This document shows, one piece after another, positions 1-7,949 of a stretch of 64,000 nt of DNA (its first letter is position 1; every line of letters starts with the position of its first letter). The stretch covers positions 1-64,000 of the forward strand of contig NZ_CP067227.1 of NCBI RefSeq assembly GCF_016617715.1, in the 5' to 3' direction. Under the pieces are notes generated by a model. It was not told the origin of the DNA, made no database searches, and saw only the letters and a program-made list of their open reading frames with translations. Source of the DNA: Paracoccus sp. MC1862. Its GTDB lineage: Bacteria; Pseudomonadota; Alphaproteobacteria; Rhodobacterales; Rhodobacteraceae. A program made the position numbers and the translations under genes.

Positions 1-11
1 ATTCCGCCGCA

Positions 12-60
12 GATGTCCCCTAATCCCTTGCGGCGGGACCAGGGATGTCCCCCAATTCCC
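12..60. repeat. Two iteron-like direct repeats
   Basis: Two imperfect direct repeats sharing the core GATGTCCCC and ending in ATCCC/ATTCCC lie at 12-27 and 44-60, 32 bp apart, upstream of parA. Short direct repeats next to a parAB operon could be part of an iteron-type origin whose Rep gene lies left of the window. Two copies are too few to be sure. Confidence 0.25.
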
Positions 61-260
61 AGGGTTCTTCCGCCCCCTGCCAGATCCGGCAACAGCCCGG
101 ACGCCCGTCCCCGATTCGGCGCAACGCGGCGCGGGCTGTGGCAGGATGGGCGCCAGACGCCGGCTTTCCGTGAATCAGCAGAAAATGACTTTGCCCCGAA
201 TACGAATTCCGCGTAAAAACAGAATTCATGAAAAACAGCGTCCTGCAAAATGGGGAAAAG

Positions 261-1565
261 ATGTATTCGCACGAAGACCTCGCGCGGCTTCAACGGCAGT
301 CGCTGCGGATGCAGGGCTGGATCCGGCGCCAGACCTTCAGCCCGGCCGACGAAAAGACCCTGCGCCGGTTTTCCAGCTGGGAGGTCGCCGAGCTGATCTT
401 CCGCATCAACCAGTCCACCTTCCGCGGCAAGCTTGCCGACGAGCCGAACCTTCCCCTCGGGGAAGTTCTGGACGACGGCCGCCAGCGCTGGTTCAGCCTC
501 GACGAGATCAACGAGCTGCGCCGCCGCATCCGCATCAACCGCAAGTCGCTGATGCCGCCGCGCCCGGCGGGCAAGCGGGCGCTGCGCGCGGCCATCGCCA
601 ATTTCAAGGGCGGCGCCGGGAAAAGCACGGTCGCCCTGCATCTCGCCCATGCCGCGGCGCTGGACGGCTACCGGGTGCTGGCGGTGGACTTCGACCCGCA
701 GGCGACGCTGTCGCATTCCATGGGCCTGAACAACGTGGACGAGGATCACACCGTCTGGGGGATCATGGCCCGCGACCTCGAACGCGAGACCGACCGCATG
801 AACGCCGCGGCCCAGGGGGCCGAGTCGGGCACCGCCCTGCCCCGGCGCAGGCTGCCGGCCTCGATCCGCGACATGGGCCTCGGCGCCCTGCGACCGGCGG
901 ATTTCATCCGGCCCACCTCCTGGTCCACCATCGACATCATCCCCAGTTGCGCCAACGCCGCATTCGTCGAATTCGCCAGCGCCCAGTATCGGCACCTGAA
1001 CCCGGAATGGACCTTCTTCGCCGCCGTCTCGCGCTTTCTCGACAGCCTGCCGGACGATGCCTATGACCTGATCTTCTTCGACTGCCCGCCCGCCATCGGC
1101 TACCAGTCGATGAACGCGGTCTTCGCGGCCGACATGCTCTACATCCCCTCCGGCCCCGGCTACTGGGAATACGATTCCACCACCAGCTTCATCGGCCAGC
1201 TTGCCGAGGCGCTCGGCGACCTGTCGCACGGCTTCGAGAACTTCCCCGCGGGGAAGATCGCGCTGCCCAAGGCCTTCGCCGATGTCCGCTTCCTGATGAC
1301 GCGCTATGAGCCGTCCAACGAATTGCACCAGGCGATGCTGGGGGCCTTCCGCCAAGTCTTCGGCGAGCGGATGGCCGAGCATCCGATCGAGCTGACCCGC
1401 GCCGTGGAACAGTCGGGCCGGTTCCTGTCCTCGGTCTACGAGATCGACTACCGCGAGATGACCCGCGGCACCTGGCGCCGCGCCCGCGCCACATTCGACC
1501 GCGCCTACGAGGAATTCCGGGGCTACGCGCTGCAGGCCTGGGACAAGCTGGAGGATCGGGCATGA
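261..1565 (+). CDS. parA: ParA/RepA-type plasmid partition ATPase
   Basis: Walker-type ATPase that partitions a low-copy replicon together with ParB bound to centromere sites. A helix-turn-helix region at about residues 37-90 precedes the deviant Walker A motif KGGAGKST (116-123). The A' motif VDFDPQA is at 141-147 and Walker B LIFFDCP at 269-275. An N-terminal DNA-binding domain is typical of the large (type Ia) ParA proteins that repress their own operon. The ATG at 261 is chosen because GGGGAA lies just upstream; an in-frame ATG at 228 would add 11 residues but has no clear ribosome site. The last codons overlap parB by 4 bp. Two parS-like palindromes lie inside the reading frame. A plasmid rather than chromosomal origin is inferred from the N-terminal extension. 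Confidence 0.93.
   Translation: MYSHEDLARLQRQSLRMQGWIRRQTFSPADEKTLRRFSSWEVAELIFRINQSTFRGKLADEPNLPLGEVLDDGRQRWFSLDEINELRRRIRINRKSLMPPRPAGKRALRAAIANFKGGAGKSTVALHLAHAAALDGYRVLAVDFDPQATLSHSMGLNNVDEDHTVWGIMARDLERETDRMNAAAQGAESGTALPRRRLPASIRDMGLGALRPADFIRPTSWSTIDIIPSCANAAFVEFASAQYRHLNPEWTFFAAVSRFLDSLPDDAYDLIFFDCPPAIGYQSMNAVFAADMLYIPSGPGYWEYDSTTSFIGQLAEALGDLSHGFENFPAGKIALPKAFADVRFLMTRYEPSNELHQAMLGAFRQVFGERMAEHPIELTRAVEQSGRFLSSVYEIDYREMTRGTWRRARATFDRAYEEFRGYALQAWDKLEDRA
451..464. promoter_or_regulatory. parS-like palindrome inside parA (variant)
   Basis: TTCCCCTCGGGGAA, a single-base variant of the 14-bp palindrome repeated downstream of parB. It lies in the parA coding sequence. Confidence 0.55.
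1242..1255. promoter_or_regulatory. parS-like palindrome inside parA
   Basis: Exact TTCCCCGCGGGGAA palindrome within parA, read as FPAGK in the protein. It is identical to the copies in the array downstream of parB. Confidence 0.6.
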
Positions 1566-2677
1566 GCCGCAAGCGCCGGATGTTCGACATCGACCTGCCG
1601 AAGGACGACGTGGCCGCCCCCCCGGACGCGGCCCTTGAAACCTTCCCCGCGGGGAAGGCCGACCAGCGCCGCGGCCCGATGGCGACCGCCATTGTCGAGA
1701 CGGCGGAATCGCAGCGCGACCGCGCCCGGATCGAGGCCGGCATCCGGGCCGAGAACGACGCGCTGGCGCAGGAACACGTCCGGCTGAAGCGCGCCGGCCT
1801 GATCGTGGACCTGGTCCCGCTGGACGCCGTGGATACCCGCAAGCTGATCCGCGACCGCACCCCGGCGCCGGACCCGGAACTGGGGGAACTGGTGGCCTCG
1901 ATCCGCGACATCGGGCTGTCGAACCCGATCCGGGTCGAGCCGGGCGAGGACGGGCGCTACGAGCTGATCCAGGGCTGGCGCCGGCTGGCGGCCTATCGCC
2001 AGCTTCTGGAGGAAACCGGCGACGCCGAGCGCTGGGGCCGCATCCCGGCCGGCATCGTGGCGCGGGGCGACGCACTGGAGTCGCTGTACCGCCGGATGGT
2101 GGACGAGAACCTCGTCCGCAAGGACCTGTCCTTTGCCGAAATGGCGCAGATGGCGCTGCATTACGCCATGGACCCCGAGACCGGCGAGACCGATCCCGAA
2201 AAGGCCGTGGCGGTGCTGTTCAAGTCGGCGGGCTACCAGAAGCGCAGCTATATCCGCGCCTTCATCCCGGTGGTCGAGCGGCTGGAAGGCGTGCTGCTTT
2301 ACCCCCACGAGATCCCGCGCGCCCTCGGCCTCGCGCTGGCGCAGCGGCTGGAGGAGGTGCCGGGGCTGGTGGCCATGATCCGGGCCGAGCTTGCGGGTTG
2401 GGACACGCGCTCGGTCCGGGACGAGCTTGAGGTGCTGCGCCGCCACGCGGGGCAGGGGGACGGGACAGAGGATACGGGTGCGAAGCCGCGCCCTTCGCAG
2501 GTGCCGGTGCCGGCGGGCAGGGCGCGCACCAGCTTCCAGATCGCCCGCCCGCAGGGCAGCGCCCGCTGCACCGCCACCAACGGGCGGCTTGAAATCCGTC
2601 TGCCCCGCGACTTTTCCACCATCGACCGCCGCAAGCTGGAGGCCGCCGTGGCCGAGATGCTGGGGCGGCTGGACTGA
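1562..2677 (+). CDS. parB: ParB-family plasmid partition protein
   Basis: Centromere-binding protein of the partition system (371 aa). ParB/Srx-type N-terminal motifs are visible: SIRDIGLSNPIRV (113-125) followed by YELIQGWRRLAAY (133-145), and the ENLVRKDLS motif (182-190) that matches the ENxxRxDLs box before the helix-turn-helix. The C-terminal third is hydrophilic and ends in a short amphipathic segment that probably dimerises. The start overlaps the parA stop (ATGA), so the two are translationally coupled. An exact copy of the presumed binding palindrome lies within the gene (1643-1656) and gives the peptide FPAGK. The palindrome array begins 3 bp after the stop codon. No RepC-like gene follows, so this is not a repABC operon. 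Confidence 0.93.
   Translation: MSRKRRMFDIDLPKDDVAAPPDAALETFPAGKADQRRGPMATAIVETAESQRDRARIEAGIRAENDALAQEHVRLKRAGLIVDLVPLDAVDTRKLIRDRTPAPDPELGELVASIRDIGLSNPIRVEPGEDGRYELIQGWRRLAAYRQLLEETGDAERWGRIPAGIVARGDALESLYRRMVDENLVRKDLSFAEMAQMALHYAMDPETGETDPEKAVAVLFKSAGYQKRSYIRAFIPVVERLEGVLLYPHEIPRALGLALAQRLEEVPGLVAMIRAELAGWDTRSVRDELEVLRRHAGQGDGTEDTGAKPRPSQVPVPAGRARTSFQIARPQGSARCTATNGRLEIRLPRDFSTIDRRKLEAAVAEMLGRLD
1643..1656. promoter_or_regulatory. parS-like palindrome inside parB
   Basis: Exact TTCCCCGCGGGGAA palindrome in the 5' part of parB. Its translation (FPAGK) is the same as that of the second site in parA. Confidence 0.6.
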
Positions 2678-2679
2678 TC

Positions 2680-3121
2680 TTCCCCGCGGGGAAGGTCATC
2701 GTTCCAGCATCGGGGCGCACCAGCATCGGGGCGCAGTGACCTTCCCCGCGGGGAAGGTCGCCTCGCGGCTACCGGTCAGCCTGACCTCTCGCGCAGGGAA
2801 GATTGCAGGCAATGGATAGGGAGGGGATGATCTTCCCCGCGGGGAAGGTGGTCGTCTAACAGCACAGCACGCCGATCTTCCCCACGGGGAAGGTTATCGT
2901 TCCAGCATCCGAAGGGTGGTGATCTTCCCCGCGGGGAAGGTGGCCCCAACGGCACAGTATCCTGACCTTCCCCGCGGGGAAGATTGCCGGCCGCAGAAGG
3001 ATCAGGGCCGATCTTCCCCGCGGGGAAGATGGCTGCTCCAGTGACATGGCGCAGTAGCCTTTCCCGCAGGAACCATCGCGGATTGCAAGGGCGGGGAAAG
3101 CCTGATCTTCCCCGCGGGGAA
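2680..3121. repeat. Centromere (parS) array: eight palindromes, ~46-bp period
   Basis: The 14-bp palindrome TTCCCCGCGGGGAA starts at 2680, 2742, 2833, 2878 (A for G at position 7), 2925, 2968, 3014 and 3108. Degenerate copies sit near 2787 and 3061, exactly where the spacing predicts a unit. Including these, the steps are 62, 45, 46, 45, 47, 43, 46, 47 and 47 bp, so most sites fall on the same helical face. Flanks are often GAT/GAC before and GGT/GAT after the core. The location directly after parB and the copies inside parA and parB support a role as the ParB-binding centromere. Spacers are not unique in the CRISPR manner and no cas genes are present. Confidence 0.85.
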
Positions 3122-3170
3122 GATGCCGCCGGCAAGGGGCAGGGCGTCAGCCGCTTTCACACTTCAAGCA

Positions 3171-3198
3171 TTGACAGCTTCCCGCAACAGACTAGACT
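3171..3198 (+). promoter_or_regulatory. Promoter and operator of the toxin-antitoxin pair
   Basis: TTGACA (3171-3176), a 16-bp spacer and TAGACT (3193-3198) form a good sigma-70 promoter 24 bp before the antitoxin start. An inverted repeat GACTG-ccaac-CAGTC (3195-3209) overlaps the -10 and fits autorepression by the antitoxin. Confidence 0.6.
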
Positions 3199-3221
3199 GC
3201 CAACCAGTCAGAGGGAATCCC

Positions 3222-3470
3222 ATGCGCGAGATCGGCGCCTTCGAGGCCAAGACCCACCTGTCGGAACTGCTCGCCGCCGCCGAGGCGGGCGAGTCGGTGC
3301 TGATCACCCGCCGCGGCGCTCCGGTGGCGCGGCTGGTGCCGGCGGGGCAGGGCAGCGACCGCGCCGCCGCCGTCGCCCGGATGGGCGCGCTGCGGGAAAA
3401 GCTCGCCGCTCGCGGCATCGCGCTGGACCCCGCCGGGATCCTGTCGGCCCGCGACGAAGGCCGGCGGTGA
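3222..3470 (+). CDS. Phd/YefM-family antitoxin (VapB-type)
   Basis: Small antitoxin (82 aa) that should neutralise the PIN toxin encoded immediately downstream and repress their shared promoter. The N-terminus MREIGAFEAKTHLSELL and the following GESVLITRRGAPVARLVP are characteristic of the Phd/YefM fold (operator binding). The C-terminal half is the expected toxin-binding tail. The ATG at 3222 is chosen because GAGG precedes it and it coincides with the start of the conserved domain. The stop codon overlaps the toxin start (GTGA). Position next to parAB and the centromere suggests post-segregational stabilisation of the replicon. Confidence 0.9.
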   Translation: MREIGAFEAKTHLSELLAAAEAGESVLITRRGAPVARLVPAGQGSDRAAAVARMGALREKLAARGIALDPAGILSARDEGRR

Positions 3471-3862
3471 GCCTGGTCGTCGATGCCTCGGCGCTGATCG
3501 GCTGGGCGATGCCGGATGAAAGCGGGCTGGACCTCGGCCCGGCGCTGGTCAGCCATGACGCGGTGCTGGCGCCCTGGCTGCTGTGGGTGGAACTGCGCAA
3601 CATCCTGCTGGTCAGCGAGCGCCGGGGCCGTCTGCCCGCGGGCATGGTCGAACAGTTGCTGGGCACATTCGACGCGCTGGCGATCACGCTGGACGCCGCG
3701 CCCGAGGGGGCGGTGGTGATCGACCTTGCCCGCCGCCACGGGCTGACGGCCTATGACGCGCTGTATCTGGAAACCGCCCTGCGCCACGGCGCGGCGCTGG
3801 CGACGCTGGACCGGGCGCTCATGCGGGCGGCAGAGGCCGAGGGCGTGGCGATCCTTGGCTGA
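3467..3862 (+). CDS. vapC: PIN-domain toxin, VapC family
   Basis: Predicted ribonuclease toxin (131 aa) of a type II toxin-antitoxin system. PIN-domain acidic residues are all visible: Asp in LVVDASALI near the N-terminus, Glu in WVELRN (about 43), Asp in TAYDALYLE (about 95) and Asp in ATLDRAL (about 113). It begins with GTG inside the antitoxin stop codon, so translation is coupled. Length is usual for VapC. In this family the target is commonly tRNA or rRNA; the target here cannot be read from the sequence. Confidence 0.92.
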   Translation: MSLVVDASALIGWAMPDESGLDLGPALVSHDAVLAPWLLWVELRNILLVSERRGRLPAGMVEQLLGTFDALAITLDAAPEGAVVIDLARRHGLTAYDALYLETALRHGAALATLDRALMRAAEAEGVAILG

Positions 3863-3882
3863 ACCGGCCCGCGCGCAGGGAC

Positions 3883-5055
3883 TTACCGCGCGGCCCACAC
3901 CCCCAGCACGGCGCAAAGCGACCCCAGCGCGGACAGCAGCATGATGACCAGCAGCGGCGTCGCCCCGGCGCCCGGCACAAGGAAATAACCCGCCAGCGCC
4001 GCCAGCGCCGCGCCCCCCGCGACCGCGAGCGCGCCCCCGAGGCCGCTGGCGGTGCCGGCAAGATCGGGCCGCACGCTCATCATCCCGGCATTGGCATTGG
4101 GCATGACCATGCCGTTGCCCAGCCCCATGACCGCCACCGCGCCGAAGAAGGCCAGCGGATGGTGCAGTTGCGCGAGGTTCGCGGCCAGCGCGCCCCCCAC
4201 CGCCGCCACCGTCACCACCGCGCCCCAGAGGATCATCCGGTCCATGCCCCACTGCATCGACCAGCGCCCCGAGGCATAGTTGCCCAGGAGATAGCCGATC
4301 GAGGGCGCGGCGAACCAGTAGCCGACCTCGGCCGGGGTCAGCCGGAACACCGTCTCGCCCACGAAGGGCGCGCCGCCCAGATAGGCGAAGAAGGCCCCCG
4401 AGGCCAGCGTCGCGGCCATCGCATAGCCCCAGAACCGCCCCGACCGCGCCAGCACCGGATAGGCCCGCAACTGGGCGCGCAGCGACAACCCGCCCCGCGC
4501 GGTTTCCCCCATGTCGGCCCAGGCCAGCAGCAGCACGGCCAGCCCGAGGACGAACATCGCGGTGAAGCTGGCCTTCCAGCCCCAGAGCTGTTCCAGCGCC
4601 CCGCCCGCGATGGGGGCCAGCATCGGCACCACCGCCATGCCCATGGTGACATAGCCGATCCGGCTGGCCGCCGCCGCCCCCGCCACCATGTCGCGCACCA
4701 CCGCCCGCGACAGCACGAGGCCCGTCGTCACCACCGCCTGGACCATCCGCATGGCGAGGAACCAGCCCGCGTTCGGGGCCAGCAGCGTCCCGGCCGTGGC
4801 GGCAAGGAAGATCACCAGCGCCCCCAGCATCACCGGCCGGCGCCCCCAGCGGTCGCTGATCGGCCCGACCAGCAGCTGCACCACCGCCGAGGCCCCGAGA
4901 TAGGCCGAGACGGACAGTTGCATCACCCCGTATTCGACGCCGAAATGCCGCGCCATGCCGGGCAGCGACGGCAGGAACACGTTCATGGACAGCGCGGCGA
5001 TCCCCGCCAGCGCCACCAGCGTGGCCATCCTCGGCGGCGTCACCGCCCCGGTCAT
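3883..5055 (-). CDS. MFS drug-resistance transporter, Bcr/CflA type
   Basis: Twelve-helix inner-membrane exporter of the major facilitator superfamily (390 aa from the chosen start). The N-terminal region with NVFLPSLPGMARHFGV and the loop 2-3 motif GPISDRWGRRPVML are typical of the Bcr/CflA multidrug family. RMVQAVVTTGLVLSRAVVRD corresponds to the helix 4-5 antiporter region. The ATG at 5055 puts a short N-terminus before the first helix; an upstream extension to 5160 is possible but reads as low-complexity linker. It is convergent with vapC (20 bp between stops) and stands alone. The substrate is unknown. Confidence 0.85.
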   Translation of the reverse strand: MTGAVTPPRMATLVALAGIAALSMNVFLPSLPGMARHFGVEYGVMQLSVSAYLGASAVVQLLVGPISDRWGRRPVMLGALVIFLAATAGTLLAPNAGWFLAMRMVQAVVTTGLVLSRAVVRDMVAGAAAASRIGYVTMGMAVVPMLAPIAGGALEQLWGWKASFTAMFVLGLAVLLLAWADMGETARGGLSLRAQLRAYPVLARSGRFWGYAMAATLASGAFFAYLGGAPFVGETVFRLTPAEVGYWFAAPSIGYLLGNYASGRWSMQWGMDRMILWGAVVTVAAVGGALAANLAQLHHPLAFFGAVAVMGLGNGMVMPNANAGMMSVRPDLAGTASGLGGALAVAGGAALAALAGYFLVPGAGATPLLVIMLLSALGSLCAVLGVWAAR

Positions 5056-5298
5056 GAAGGACAATCGTTGCTCTCCGGAAAGATCAGGGCGGAACCCCCT
5101 GCCCATGTCGCCATGCGAGGTTCCTGTCCCGAAGGCGCCGCGAAGGCAAGCGGGACGCACCGGGGCCGGTGAGTGTGTGGAGCCTCCACGGTCGAGACCG
5201 CTGGCACCCGCAGGGGCTTTCCTGCGCCCGTGGGCGCGGGTCTCCTTATGCCGCCAAGGGTCGCACCGGGGGCGGGGCGACCTATTGGCGGGCCGAAG

Positions 5299-6111
5299 TC
5301 ACGATGCCGGGGGGGCGCCGTCCCCGACGCGGCGGAGCATCTCGTTCAGGATGCCCGCGACCCCCTCGGGGGCGTGGTCGGGCAGGTGATGGCCGGCCCT
5401 GAGGCTGACCACCTCGGCCCCCGGGATGGCCTGCGCGACCCGTGCCACATATTCGGGCGGCCGCAGCACGTCATCCTCGCCCGAGCCGAGGATCACCGGG
5501 CAGGCGACCTCGCCCAGACGCGGGAACAGGTCGGTGCGGCTGAGCATCCGCAGGTAGGCCGCGAAGGACCCCGGATCGTTGGCCATCCAGCGGCCGCGCA
5601 CCGCGGCGAAATGGTCGGGGTCGGCGTCGCGGTAGGGCTGCGGATAGGTGCGGTCCAGCAGCAGCGGCTCGACCGCGCGCAGGCCCTCGGTTTCCATCCG
5701 GTCGGCCAGCGCCCGGACGGCGGCCACGTTTTCGGGCCGGGTGTCGAGGGCCGGGTCCAGCGGGACCACCCCCGCCGCCCGGTCGGGATGATCCAGCGCG
5801 AATTGCAGCGCCACCGCGCCGCCGACGGCGCAGCCGGACAGGACCACCGGCCCCTCGATCCCCAGGTGGGTGATCAGGTGGAACAGGTCGGCCGCAAGGT
5901 CCGTCATGGCGAAATCGCCCCGGACCCGTTCCGACATCCCCATCCCCCGCATCTCGGGGATCAGGCAGGCCTGGTCCGGCGCAAGATGCGGCAGCACCAG
6001 GTCCCAGCTTTCGATCGAGCCGCCCATCTCGTGCAGCAGGATCAGGCACGGCCCCCGCCCCGGACGGTGGCGGTGGCGCAGCAGCTTTCCGTTGACCTCG
6101 ACCCAGCGCAT
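5299..6111 (-). CDS. Alpha/beta hydrolase, 3-oxoadipate enol-lactonase (PcaD)-like
   Basis: Alpha/beta-hydrolase-fold protein (270 aa) resembling 3-oxoadipate enol-lactonase, which opens the lactone in the beta-ketoadipate pathway. The oxyanion strand LILLHEMGGSIESW (23-36) and the distal GAGHH-type His motif (SLRAGHHLPDH) are present, with an acid in GSGEDDVL. The nucleophile elbow reads GCAVGG (93-98), so the position normally held by Ser is Ala95, with a Cys one residue earlier. Either this is a non-canonical enzyme or hydrolysis is lost. Start 6111 is supported by GGAGGAG 6 bp upstream. It is divergent from the aromatic-acid-type MFS gene and its promoter region holds an operator-like motif shared with the IclR/CoA-transferase promoter. 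Confidence 0.75.
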   Translation of the reverse strand: MRWVEVNGKLLRHRHRPGRGPCLILLHEMGGSIESWDLVLPHLAPDQACLIPEMRGMGMSERVRGDFAMTDLAADLFHLITHLGIEGPVVLSGCAVGGAVALQFALDHPDRAAGVVPLDPALDTRPENVAAVRALADRMETEGLRAVEPLLLDRTYPQPYRDADPDHFAAVRGRWMANDPGSFAAYLRMLSRTDLFPRLGEVACPVILGSGEDDVLRPPEYVARVAQAIPGAEVVSLRAGHHLPDHAPEGVAGILNEMLRRVGDGAPPAS

Positions 6112-6229
6112 CGTCGCTCCTCCGTCTGCCTCGGCACATGGGCGGCATCCTATTGCCGGACCGGACCGGCGGGAAAGGGCAGGGCGGGGAATCTTTGCGC
6201 TTGACCGGGAAACGGCCGAACTGTTACGA

Positions 6230-6247
6230 TATGCGAACACTTGTCCA
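6230..6247 (+). promoter_or_regulatory. IclR-type operator candidate, copy 1
   Basis: TATGCGAACACTTGTCCA matches TATGCGAACTTTTGTCCA at 16794-16811 at 16 of 18 positions. It lies between the divergent hydrolase and MFS genes. A perfect 7-bp inverted repeat (CCACCAT 6245-6251, ATGGTGG 6265-6271) abuts it and may be a second operator half. Confidence 0.6.
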
Positions 6248-6315
6248 CCATAAGGACATTTATCATGGTGGTGGAGAAGCGGTGAAAGGGCGACATCCTT
6301 GGGGAGGAGTCAGCC

Positions 6316-6483
6316 ATGTTCGACATCAGGATGACGGCTGCGGCCCGCGCGGCCGCCAGGCCCGCCTGCGGCAACAGCGATCATGCCGGATGGAATGCGG
6401 CGCCGGCGGGGGTTTGCCCCGGTCATTCCGGTGCAACGCGCACGGCCCTTGCCAACCCGCGCCAGGCGGCGCCGGCAAGGTGA
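6316..6483 (+). CDS. Small ORF with strong ribosome site, unknown
   Basis: A 55-codon frame begins at ATG 6316 behind GGGGAGGAG (6301-6309) with 6-bp spacing. It sits in the otherwise empty 480-bp gap between the hydrolase and the MFS gene. The peptide starts MFDIRMTAAARAAARPACGN and is Ala/Pro-rich with no domain that I recognise. The ribosome site is the only support. It may instead be a leader peptide or the start of a decayed gene. Confidence 0.25.
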   Translation: MFDIRMTAAARAAARPACGNSDHAGWNAAPAGVCPGHSGATRTALANPRQAAPAR

Positions 6484-6594
6484 TGTTCCCGGCGGCGGCG
6501 CGAGGCCGCCTCCGGGTCGGGATGGCCCGCAACCGCGATGGCTGCGCAAGGGCTGTGAACGTCTGACAGCAGAATGACCGGGAGGGGTCGAACA

Positions 6595-7862
6595 ATGTTC
6601 AGGTGGTATCAAGAAGGGACGCCGAAAGAGCGCAAGACCTTCTGGGCTTGCTACAGCGGTTGGGCGCTGGATTCTTACGACGTCCAGATCTTCAGCTTCC
6701 TTTTGCCGACCCTGATGGGGCTGTGGGCGCTGACCAAGGCCGAGGTCGGGATGATCGGCACGCGGCGCTGCTGTCGGCGGCCGCGGGCGGCTGGATCGCG
6801 GGCATCATCAGCGACCGCATCGGCCGGGTCCGGGTGCTGGTCTTCACGGTGATCTGGTTCACCGCATGGGGCATCGTCGCGGGCTTCGCCCAGAACTACT
6901 GGCAACTGATGGCCGCGCGGGTGATGCAGGGCTTCGGCTTCGGCGGCGAATGGGCCGTCGGCGCGGCGCTCATCGGCGAGGTCATCAACCCCAAGCACCG
7001 CGGCAAGGCCATGGGCTTCGTGCAGTCGGCCTTTTCGCTGGGCTGGCTGGGCTCGGCGATCACCGCGATCACCATTCTCGCGATCTTCGAGCCTGACCTG
7101 GCCTGGCGCATGACCTTCTGGCTCAGCGCGATCCCGGCGGCGCTGATCTTCTGGGTCCGGCGGGGCCTGGACGAATCCACCGCCTACAAGAAGGCGGCCG
7201 AGCGGCCGCATGACAAGGCGTCCTTCGCGACCGTCTTCAAGCCGCAATACATCAAGTTCACGACCCTGGGCGCGCTGCTGGTCTTCGGGATGCAGGCCTC
7301 GTCCTATGTCGTGCTGATCTGGCTGCCGACGCTGCTGGTGGAACGCGGGCTGCAGAAAGGCTCGCAGCTTCTGACGATCTTCGTGATGGCGACCGGCACC
7401 TTCTGCGGCTTCGTGCTGACCGCCTACCTGTCGGACCGCTGGGGGCGCAAGGCCACGCTGCTGTTCATGTCGGTGGCCTCGTGGATCCTGACGGTGACCT
7501 ACATGCTGGTGCCGCTGACGCCTGCGCTGTCGCATATCCTCAGCTTCTTCGTCGGTGCCGGCGTGATCGGGATGTTCGCGGCGATCGGGCCGTTCCTGTC
7601 GGAACTGTTCCCGACCGAGGTGCGCACGACCTGCATGGGCTTTTCCTACAACCTCGGCAAGACCGCCGCGGCCTTCTGCATCACCGGCGTCGGGCTGCTG
7701 GCCGTCCCGATGGGGCTGGCGCCGGCCATCGCGGTCTTCTGCTTCGTGGCCTATGCGCTGGCCTGCCTGGCGCTGCTGCTGCTGCCCGAAACCAAGGGGC
7801 GCGACCTGACTGCGATCAGCCTGGACCTGCCGGACGGGGCGCAACGGGCGCCCGCCACCTGA
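6595..7862 (+). pseudogene. Aromatic-acid-type MFS transporter, frameshifted
   Basis: MFS permease of the aromatic acid:H+ symporter group, split by a one-base deletion near 6761. Frame 1 encodes MFRWYQEGTPKERKTFWACY through KAEVGMIGT; frame 2 resumes at AALLSAAAGGWIAGIISDRI and runs to the stop. Adding one G after 6760 restores GMIGTAALLSAAAGG. The conserved loop SDRIGRVRVLVF, RVMQGFGFGGEWAVGAALIG (helix 4) and LSDRWGRKATLL in the second half mark the family. ATG 6595 has GGGAGGGG 7-8 bp upstream. The rest of the sequence is undamaged, so a sequencing error or very recent mutation is as likely as true decay. The context suggests uptake of an aromatic acid or muconolactone. Confidence 0.85.
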
Positions 7863-7889
7863 CGGGGACACCGCCCGTCACGAACGGAA

Positions 7890-7922
7890 AAACGCGCCGC
7901 GGCCATGTGCCGCGGCGCGTTT
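7890..7922. terminator. Bidirectional rho-independent terminator
   Basis: Perfect 14-bp stem: AAACGCGCCGCGGC at 7890-7903, loop CATGT, and its complement at 7909-7922, flanked by A and T runs. It lies between the convergent MFS and lyase genes and would terminate both. Confidence 0.85.
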
Positions 7923-7949
7923 CATTTGCGGGGGCCGGAGTCGAGGGCG

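Noticed and set aside
261..2677. repABC replicon
   Set aside because: No RepC follows parB; the array and toxin-antitoxin genes do, and the palindrome differs from repABC parS.
2680..3121. CRISPR-like look of regularly spaced repeats
   Set aside because: The repeat is only 14 bp and fully palindromic, copies also lie inside parA and parB, spacers share sequence with each other, and no cas gene is present.
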